The notes under the pieces were generated by a model, which ran no database searches, was not told the origin of the DNA, and saw nothing but the letters and a program-made list of their open reading frames with translations. A stretch of 64,000 nt of DNA from Limnohabitans curvus (GTDB lineage: Bacteria; Pseudomonadota; Gammaproteobacteria; Burkholderiales; Burkholderiaceae_C): positions 1 through 64,000 of the forward strand of contig NZ_NESP01000002.1 of NCBI RefSeq assembly GCF_003063475.1. Reading direction: 5' to 3'. Shown here one piece after another: positions 59,644 to 64,000 of the stretch; the stretch's first letter is position 1, and every line of letters begins with the position of its first letter. A program made the position numbers and the translations under genes.

Positions 59644-60084
59644 TTAGCCTTGGTCGTACTCTCGCGCCCAAGCTTCATTCTCTGGGGTCATGGCTGGCGG
59701 GGTCTGTTCGCCTTGGCCAGCTTCGCCACCTTCTTGGTTGCCTGCCTTCTTCGCGCCAAAGGGTTCAATGTGTGAAGCCAGAATTTCAACAGTCGGAATT
59801 TTCACGCCATCATTGTTCAAATATGAGCCATAACGCAACGAGCCTTCGACGTAAACCGTGCGGCCCTTCGTCAGTTTCTCGCCTGCATATTCGGCTTGTT
59901 TGTCCAACACCGTGACGCGGTGCCATTGGGTTTCATCTTCCCATTCGCTTGTTTGTTTATTCTTGCGGCGGTTGCTTGTTGCAATGCTCAAAGTGGCCAC
60001 GGCCTTGCCTTGTGGTGTGTAGCGCAATTCAGGGGCGCGGCCCAAGTTGCCAATCAAAGTAACTTTGTTGAGTGAAGATGTCAT
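59644..60084 (-). CDS. ssb: Single-stranded DNA-binding protein
   Basis: 146 residues. OB-fold SSB signatures: MTSSLNKVTLIGNLGRAPEL, RYTPQGKAVATLSIATSNRR, WHRVTVLDKQAEYAGEKLTK and GRTVYVEGSLRYGSY. Typical leading-region gene that coats the incoming strand. The C-terminus reads TPENEAWAREYDQG and lacks the usual acidic DDDIPF tip that recruits host partners. It starts with ATGA overlap after a 27-codon leader frame. Confidence 0.9.
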   Translation of the reverse strand: MTSSLNKVTLIGNLGRAPELRYTPQGKAVATLSIATSNRRKNKQTSEWEDETQWHRVTVLDKQAEYAGEKLTKGRTVYVEGSLRYGSYLNNDGVKIPTVEILASHIEPFGAKKAGNQEGGEAGQGEQTPPAMTPENEAWAREYDQG

Positions 60085-60164
60085 GGTGGTTTCTCCAGGT
60101 AAGCGGCCAACATTTGGGCCATCCAGTAACCGACTGGCTCGGGTGCAAACTTGTTCGTTTGCAT
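60081..60164 (-). CDS. Leader peptide frame coupled to ssb (27 codons)
   Basis: ATG 60164 to TGA 60081-60083, the stop overlapping the ssb ATG. It encodes MQTNKFAPEPVGYWMAQM followed by LAAYLEKPP. The -10 TATAAT ends 7 nt before this ATG, so the transcript would be nearly leaderless. The 3' two thirds is the duplicated block L1. In copy L2 one base is missing in the middle, so the peptide is not conserved to its end there; the element may act as RNA instead. Confidence 0.45.
   Translation of the reverse strand: MQTNKFAPEPVGYWMAQMLAAYLEKPP
60091..60145 (-). repeat. Duplicated leader L1 upstream of ssb
   Basis: A 55-nt block matching 58629-58682 with one indel. It contains the ribosome site used by ssb (CTGGAGAAA). 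In mRNA sense it has hairpins CCAGT/ACTGG and GGCC/GGCC. Confidence 0.65.
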
Positions 60165-60171
60165 GGGTTTT

Positions 60172-60201
60172 ATTATAGTCTATTTAATGGACTATTTGCA
60201 A
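60172..60201 (-). promoter_or_regulatory. ssb promoter with operator-like inverted repeat
   Basis: Leftward -35 TTGCAA (60196-60201), 18-bp spacer, -10 TATAAT (60172-60177). ATAGTC (60175-60180) and GACTAT (60190-60195) are inverted arms lying between and over the hexamers, a likely repressor site. Confidence 0.7.
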
Positions 60202-60239
60202 CCCTCACTCACTTTTTTTGTTAAGCAATGTTAAGAATT

Positions 60240-60480
60240 TAAGCCCCTATAAATTGGGGTATCGGGGGCGTAGCCCCTGATGGTGACTAGGTGCCACGCC
60301 AGCCAATTCAATGGCCGCGAGCCTCACCCTTGCAAACCACAAAACTCACTTCGCGCCCTGAAAGACAAACCAGCGGCGCAAGCCGCCAGCGGGCGAATAG
60401 CCCGCGTCAACTCAATCAGTTCTAGTTGCGCTGCGCGCAACTCTAGCGGTGTGAGGCGTTATGCCGATCTGACTAAAAAC
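60240..60480. other. Hairpin-rich non-coding region upstream of ssb promoter
   Basis: No gene in the 376 bp between the ssb promoter and radC. It holds GGGGC-GTA-GCCCC (about 60262), CGGC-GCAA-GCCG (about 60374), GCGGGC-GAATA-GCCCGC (about 60388-60404) and AGTTGCGC-TGC-GCGCAACT (60424-60442). The density of clean hairpins is unlike ordinary spacer. Candidate structured RNA or single-strand promoter site for ssb. Confidence 0.5.
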
Positions 60481-60577
60481 AATCAATACTGAATGATTGA
60501 ACGTGCGCGCAAAGCGCATGTGAACTGACTTCACACAAGCAAAGCTCTGATCATCAAAAGGGGCAAAGCCCCAGGCC

Positions 60578-61072
60578 TCACATGAGGCCCTCTTCAGCCA
60601 TCGAGCAAGTCAATCCGCGCGTCACGATGATGTGGTCGCGAACGGTGACGCCAACCAAATTAAGCGCATCCCTGAGCGTATTGGTGAGGCGAATGTCAGC
60701 CTGCGATGGCTTGGTGCTGCCCCCTGGGTGGTTGTGCGTAAAGATGACGCTGTCGGCGTTCAGCTCCAACGCACGTTTAGCCACCTCGCGTGGATAAACC
60801 ATCGTTTGAGACAAGGAGCCGCGAAACATTTGCTCGTAGGCGAGCATCCGGTTGTGCGGGTCCAGGAACAGCACGCTAAACACTTCGTGCGGCAAGTCGC
60901 CAATGTGCAGACGCAGAAAGTCTTTGACTTTGTGCGGCGAATTCATCACGGGTTGTTCGTTTAAGTCGCCAGCCAAAAGGGCAATGGCGCTGCCGCGCAC
61001 TTCTTCAGCGGTGGCGACGCGGTACACGCCAGCGTCTTCACACACGAAAAGGGGGGAAGCGAATGTAGTCAT
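60578..61072 (-). CDS. RadC-family JAB/MPN-domain protein
   Basis: 164 residues; AGGAG 6-10 bases before ATG 61072. JAMM metal motif His113-Asn-His115-Pro-Gly-Gly-Ser ... Asp126 (HNHPGGSTKPSQAD), preceded by VFSVLFLDPHNRMLAYEQMF and LELNADSVIF. Plasmid RadC-like proteins (also called JAB domain or YeeS-like) lack the helix-hairpin-helix of chromosomal RadC, as here. The molecular role is unknown. Structured element A lies immediately upstream. Confidence 0.85.
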   Translation of the reverse strand: MTTFASPLFVCEDAGVYRVATAEEVRGSAIALLAGDLNEQPVMNSPHKVKDFLRLHIGDLPHEVFSVLFLDPHNRMLAYEQMFRGSLSQTMVYPREVAKRALELNADSVIFTHNHPGGSTKPSQADIRLTNTLRDALNLVGVTVRDHIIVTRGLTCSMAEEGLM

Positions 61073-61089
61073 GAGGTTCTCCTAGTTTT

Positions 61090-61260
61090 AAGGCGTCATT
61101 GCCTGCCGAGAAGGACCAGACCGCAGCGCAAGCTGTCAAGGCCACCGTGCAATTAATGGGTCGACGCGCCCACAGGCGCGGCGGGGCACCCGTTCATGCG
61201 CGAAAGGGCCTTTACTGCGAGAACGGTCTGGTAGCCTCGGTGTTTATGCAATGACAGCCC
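61090..61260. ncRNA. Structured element A, upstream of radC-family gene
   Basis: Outer stem GTCATTGC (61095-61102) / GCAATGAC (61248-61255), extended by GGC/GCC. Second stem ACCAGACCG (61115-61123) / CGGTCTGGT (61224-61232), perfect. A 92-nt core (61135-61226) with CGCGCC-CACA-GGCGCG and CGTTC/GAACG pairings is 91/92 identical to element B at 62602-62693, while the stems differ with pairing preserved. It starts 18 bp upstream of the radC-family ATG. It might belong to the published radC RNA motif; not testable here. Confidence 0.65.
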
Positions 61261-61410
61261 AGCCCTGCTACGAGTGCCGAAGGTTGTTCGTCCAGCGTTC
61301 AGCGGACGGACCCCAGCCCGAGGTTCGAGCCCTAGGCGAAGAACGAGAAGGGCATAAGGTCGGAATTAAATTCGTCAACGACATATCCCTTCTTGAAAGG
61401 AGGGCACAAC
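61261..61410. other. Non-coding, upstream of small toxin-like gene
   Basis: No gene. The last part (61386-61404) has CCCTT ... AAAGGAGGG, which could pair and mask the ribosome site of the 22-residue peptide. Confidence 0.4.
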
Positions 61411-61479
61411 ATGCTTAATAACGAGTTGTTTGCCGTGGCGATACTTATCGTCTGGGTCGCCATCACTTACTTGAAGTGA
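61411..61479 (+). CDS. 22-residue hydrophobic peptide, type I toxin-like
   Basis: ATG 61411 preceded by AAAGGAGGG; 22 codons. It encodes MLNNELFAVAILIVWVAI followed by TYLK: one membrane helix with a short polar head and Lys tail. An upstream CCCTT can pair with the ribosome site, and a strong terminator starts 6 bp after the stop. This compact unit matches small toxic membrane peptides of type I toxin-antitoxin systems or other small regulators. No antisense RNA promoter was identified. Confidence 0.55.
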   Translation: MLNNELFAVAILIVWVAITYLK

Positions 61480-61484
61480 TGGAC

Positions 61485-61510
61485 AGCACGAGCCTTCGGG
61501 CTCGTGCTTT
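61485..61510 (+). terminator. Rho-independent terminator with UUCG loop
   Basis: AGCACGAGCC (61485-61494), loop TTCG, GGCTCGTGCT (61499-61508), then TT. A perfect 10-bp stem directly after the 22-residue gene. Confidence 0.8.
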
Positions 61511-61612
61511 GCGTCAGGGATGGAAGCCCGTAGGGTCAAGACGCGGGGCTTGCCCCGTGGCTTGATTCACGACAGCCCGCCCCCGCTTGCGGGGAGACGC
61601 CCAACCTTAAAA
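61511..61612. ncRNA. Structured non-coding element after the peptide terminator
   Basis: GCGTC (61511-61515) pairs with GACGC (about 61596-61600), enclosing GCGGGGC-TT-GCCCCGT (about 61543-61558) and CCCCGC-TT-GCGGGG (about 61580-61594). The multi-hairpin fold, closed by a long-range stem, suggests an independent RNA or recombination site. The segment around GGGATGGAAGCCCG looks like a recurrent mobile-element sequence, but I cannot confirm this. Confidence 0.5.
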
Positions 61613-61655
61613 TGAACCGAAACAAGAGCCCTTCTTGAAACAACAAATGGCCTAA

Positions 61656-61964
61656 ATGACTGTCGAAAAAATCAGCGAAGAACTCGGAAAAATAGAGCAA
61701 TTCATCAAGCTCTTGCAGATCACCTACACCCAAGCCCTAAGACAAAAACCAGACGAAAAAACGGAACTGCAAATACTAGGAATTGACTGGCAAGACGGAC
61801 TAACTGTGCGCGTCAAAAACATAGAAAACACGAGCGAAACCTTCGAAAAGACCTGTGAAAAAATCGGCGCGCGGATATTCAAAACCGAGACGAATTACTC
61901 GATCAAATTCACATCCCTGCAAGTCGGAATCGAAGCCTTAAAGCAAACGCAAACGAGCAAATAA
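61656..61964 (+). CDS. Hypothetical protein
   Basis: 102 residues: coiled N-terminus (VEKISEELGKIEQFIKLLQI) and an alpha/beta body (LQILGIDWQDGLTVRVKNIE, ARIFKTETNYSIKFTSL). No recognised family and a weak ribosome site. One of the few rightward genes of the leading region. Its composition is more AT-rich than its surroundings, suggesting separate acquisition. Confidence 0.5.
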   Translation: MTVEKISEELGKIEQFIKLLQITYTQALRQKPDEKTELQILGIDWQDGLTVRVKNIENTSETFEKTCEKIGARIFKTETNYSIKFTSLQVGIEALKQTQTSK

Positions 61965-62200
61965 AGGGCAATCGGAAAGCTGCACAAAATCGCCCGGCGA
62001 GCAAAGAAAACGAAGCGAGAAGCTGTGCGGTTACAAGCGAAGGGTTGCCCGTATCGCGCAGCGATGCGGGCGCAAGACTAGGGATGCCTAGCGGCGGGAG
62101 AGTGCGCAAGCACCGTCCCAAGAGCGGACCACGACACGAAGAGCCGCAGGCTCATTTCATTGCCAGCACGATGCGGAGCGAGGCGAGAAAACCGCGACAG
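61965..62200. other. Non-coding, hairpin-containing
   Basis: No gene seen. GTGC-GCAA-GCAC (about 62102-62113) and similar small hairpins occur. It may be a further structured element, but I found no second copy in the window. Confidence 0.35.
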
Positions 62201-62202
62201 GC

Positions 62203-62226
62203 AAAAAAAAGCGACCCGAAGGTCGC
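62203..62226 (-). terminator. Rho-independent terminator of small membrane-protein operon
   Basis: Read leftward: GCGACC-TTCG-GGTCGC followed by TTTTTTTT (the A-run at 62203-62210). It lies 20 bp after the stop of the 37-residue gene. Confidence 0.85.
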
Positions 62227-62245
62227 TGTTTTGACGGAGCTTGTT

Positions 62246-62359
62246 TCAGCAGTCAGTATCGAGTTGTTTTTTCTCGCGGCGCTCAAGCCAATTGACAACG
62301 CCAATCACGGCGAGGAGAAACGTGCCCATCGCGAGAATTTGCAAAGTTGCCGAGTCCAT
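62246..62359 (-). CDS. 37-residue single-helix membrane protein
   Basis: ATG 62359 with AAAAGGAG upstream, stop at 62246-62248. MDSATLQILAMGTFLLAVIG plus VVNWLERREKKQLDTDC: one membrane helix and a charged tail ending in Cys. The start lies 1 bp after the stop of the upstream 59-residue gene, and its ribosome site lies within that gene's last codons, so the two are coupled. Too short for routine annotation, but the ribosome site and terminator are both strong. Confidence 0.65.
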   Translation of the reverse strand: MDSATLQILAMGTFLLAVIGVVNWLERREKKQLDTDC

Positions 62360-62360
62360 G

Positions 62361-62540
62361 TCAATCTCCTTTTAAGCTAGTCAAGACTATAGCGCAAGTG
62401 CCCGTCACCAGCAAGGTGACGACACCGAGCCAGTTGCGATTGTCAAAGAGCAATGGCGCCACGAAAGCGTTGCCAATCATCAAGGCACCAGCGGTACGAA
62501 ACGCGGTTTTAATCGCTGGGAAGTCGAATTTGTTTTTCAT
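62361..62540 (-). CDS. 59-residue two-helix membrane protein
   Basis: From ATG 62540: MKNKFDFPAIKTAFRTAGAL, then MIGNAFVAPLLFDNRNWLGV and VTLLVTGTCAIVLTSLKGD. Two hydrophobic segments. The longer open frame upstream is inside structured element B and is not used in my reading. It forms a two-gene unit with the following 37-residue gene. The function is unknown; holin-like or exclusion-like roles are guesses. Confidence 0.6.
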   Translation of the reverse strand: MKNKFDFPAIKTAFRTAGALMIGNAFVAPLLFDNRNWLGVVTLLVTGTCAIVLTSLKGD

Positions 62541-62557
62541 AAGCGCAACAGGTTGCA

Positions 62558-62726
62558 AGGCGACATTGCCTAGCGCAGAAGCACCACGGCGCAGCGCAGC
62601 AGTCAAGGCCACCGTGCAATTAATGGGTCGACGCGCCCACAGGCGCGGCGGGGTACCCGTTCATGCGCGAAAGGGCCTTTACTGCGAGAACGGCGTGGTA
62701 GCGTGGGCGCATCAGCAATGACGCCC
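62558..62726. ncRNA. Structured element B, upstream of small membrane-protein operon
   Basis: Outer stem GGCG-CATTGC (62559-62569) / GCAATG-CGCC (62715-62725) with one A-A mismatch. Second stem ACCACGGCG (62583-62591) / CGGCGTGGT (62691-62699), one G-G mismatch. Core 62602-62693 is 91/92 identical to element A. Relative to A, two adjacent stem pairs change together (G-C to C-G, A-T to G-C). It lies 18 bp upstream of the 59-residue gene start, the same distance as element A from the radC-family gene. Confidence 0.65.
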
Positions 62727-62799
62727 AACTAGCACCCGAGAGCCGAAGGCAAAGCGCAGGCGGTAACGACGAAGGAGACCCGCCGAGCGGCGCGGCAAG

Positions 62800-62818
62800 G
62801 GCAGGGAGCAACCCTGCC
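62800..62818. terminator. Hairpin after the YubB-like gene
   Basis: GGCAGGG (62800-62806) / CCCTGCC (62812-62818) with a 5-nt loop, 12 bp beyond the YubB-like stop codon. It lacks a T-run, so it is a weak terminator or part of another structure. Confidence 0.4.
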
Positions 62819-62830
62819 GAGCCGAGACAA

Positions 62831-63439
62831 TCAATCGTTAGGTAAATTCACCTCGGACGTTTGCTTACCACCGAGCCACGTTGCCTCAAATTTAAAGAAG
62901 CCCGCTTCTTCATGAAATGAACATTCAAACGTCAAGTCGGGATATTTCACTGAAATGGCGAGTAAGACAGGCGTGGCGGGAGACCACGCTGTCTCGAAGT
63001 TAATGACTGCCTCACCATCTTCGTGATGCTCCAGCGTAGCTCTGCAAGCATCCCATTTGGTTCCCCAATGGGTAATGCTCCAGTCATACCAGTGCTTTGC
63101 ACCATGCTGTGTCAAGTTGTCTGCGTAGATTTGCCCTTGGGCTTTGGCATCAGGGCGATGCTTTTCAACGTATTCCTGCAAGCTCTTGCGATCGTGAATG
63201 TTGTGGTCTTTCGCCCAAGGGTAAGTTAAGTAGACCTGCCATTCGGTTTCAGAATGAAATGCAGCGAAGCCAATGTCACCATCTGAACCTGCGTTCGTTT
63301 GGAGCGTTGGCGGCATGGGCACAAAGTTTTCAAAGGACAAAACCGAATCGTTGGTTTTGGACTTGGCGAATTCAACGAATTCGGCGACACGGGTGGGGTT
63401 GCCCGTGACGGACAAAGAGGTGTGGCACCAGTTAGGCAT
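62831..63439 (-). CDS. YubB/Api92-like (DUF1281) leading-region protein
   Basis: 202 residues from ATG 63439, set by AGGAG upstream; the longer frame is not supported. MPNWCHTSLSVTGNPTRVAE is the classical start of the DUF1281/YubB ferredoxin-like family. ENFVPMPPTL, YDWSITHWGTKWDA and FETAWSPATPVLLAISVKYP are also family blocks. Proteins of this family occur on many conjugative plasmids near ssb and anti-restriction genes. Biochemical function unknown. Confidence 0.85.
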   Translation of the reverse strand: MPNWCHTSLSVTGNPTRVAEFVEFAKSKTNDSVLSFENFVPMPPTLQTNAGSDGDIGFAAFHSETEWQVYLTYPWAKDHNIHDRKSLQEYVEKHRPDAKAQGQIYADNLTQHGAKHWYDWSITHWGTKWDACRATLEHHEDGEAVINFETAWSPATPVLLAISVKYPDLTFECSFHEEAGFFKFEATWLGGKQTSEVNLPND

Positions 63440-64000
63440 AACGAATCTCCTAGAGAGTTCGGCGGCAGGGGAGTTTGTTAGTCTTTGCCTGCCATGCACT
63501 CACACCGAAACAAGAATTGAGCGCACGCCCGGAGCAGCCACCCAGAGGACAAGGGGCACAAGTGAAGCGGGCATTTAATGGAGGGGACCCGCGCCCTTTA
63601 GGGCGTGGTGGAGGAGGCCGTTCATTACCTGATTTGCTTGTGAGGTGCTGTTGACACGTAATGCGGGCGAGGCTGAGTTTTGAGATGATGGCTTGTCATC
63701 AAAACTCGGACTTGATTGCGTTGCGTGACGCGCCTTGGCGCAACAGACGGAACCCGAAGGGGGCCGACGCACCGACCCCTTGGCAAATGGGGGGAAGATT
63801 CGGGCGTGCGCTCAATCCACGCACACCACAGACGGAAAAAATTTGCGCGTGCGTTAAGCCGCGCCCACATTCAGCGACTGGAGTAGCGAAGCGAATCACA
63901 GAAGCCGCGATCGACCGGACCGAAGCACTCGCGCAGCGACTGGTTACACCCTGCCCGGCGAGTGGCCGGACAGGGTGAGCCGTTAGCCCTTGGACTTGTT
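63440..64000. other. Non-coding region with strong hairpin at the window edge
   Basis: No supported gene in 560 bp. GGCAGG ... CCTGCC (63464-63494) lies upstream of the YubB-like gene, and GCGCCC-TTTA-GGGCGT is near 63590. At 63947-63977, CACCCTG-c-CCGGC pairs with GCCGG-a-CAGGGTG. It may hold the control region of the YubB-like gene and the end of a gene cluster continuing to the right. Confidence 0.4.

Noticed and set aside
62541..62612. 24-residue N-terminal extension of the 59-residue membrane protein
   Set aside because: The extension would be encoded within structured element B and is rich in Ala/Arg from the stem sequence. The internal ATG at 62540 gives a sensible membrane protein.

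Overview
The window looks like a Burkholderiales (beta-proteobacterial) replicon of intermediate GC content. The tandem YTISGSI-type beta repeats, the GGGGGG-rich DUF5666 lipoprotein and the gene families all fit that group, but the species cannot be named from the sequence. The window has three parts: a chromosome-like or cargo segment (1 to about 20 kb), a nearly complete F-type conjugation locus (about 20.4 to 55.4 kb), and a plasmid/ICE leading region (55.4 to 64 kb). No replication, partition, integrase or attachment site is visible, so plasmid and integrative conjugative element (ICE) cannot be told apart.

Left segment. A secreted NHL-repeat protein is cut by the window edge. A leftward operon (gcdH, a fused enoyl-CoA hydratase/3-hydroxyacyl-CoA dehydrogenase, a PcaF-type thiolase, a hotdog thioesterase) is divergent from kynB-kynU-kynA. 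Tryptophan would go to anthranilate and alanine, while glutaryl-CoA would go to acetyl-CoA. Next come two unknown genes, a decayed TumE-like toxin gene, an outer-membrane barrel, and a 3.2-kb segment bounded by 20-bp inverted repeats (11662-11681 and 14861-14880). That segment carries an unknown two-gene module and a broken MarR-family gene. A DUF5666 lipoprotein, a five-gene leftward accessory operon headed by a DUF1173 gene, and a frameshifted IS110/IS1111-type transposase follow.

Conjugation locus. A Nuc-type nuclease is divergent from a long, tightly overlapping operon: DsbC, a VirB1-like transglycosylase, TraW, TraU, TrbC, TraL, TraE, TraK, TraB, TraV, a candidate pilin, TraC, a TrbI-position protein, an S26 peptidase, TraF, TraH and TraG. 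A leftward three-gene block (PilB/GspE-like ATPase, DsbA-like protein with a CxxS site, double-HTH protein) interrupts it. A second rightward run carries a Sel1 protein and TraN split into two secreted proteins. The mobilisation block, leftward from oriT, is RHH protein - unknown - TraD - membrane protein - TraI. This matches the R388 trwA-trwB-trwC order.

oriT and leading region. A nic-like site (TGCGTAATGTGT, 55274-55285) lines up with the F and R388 nic sites. The inferred polarity makes the + strand the transferred strand and everything to the right the leading region. There the DUF3560/methyltransferase, ssb, radC-family, YubB-like and most small membrane genes are all on the minus strand, so the incoming strand would be their template. 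Between them lie at least four families of duplicated, highly structured elements whose copies differ by compensatory base changes. These may be structured RNAs or single-strand promoters.
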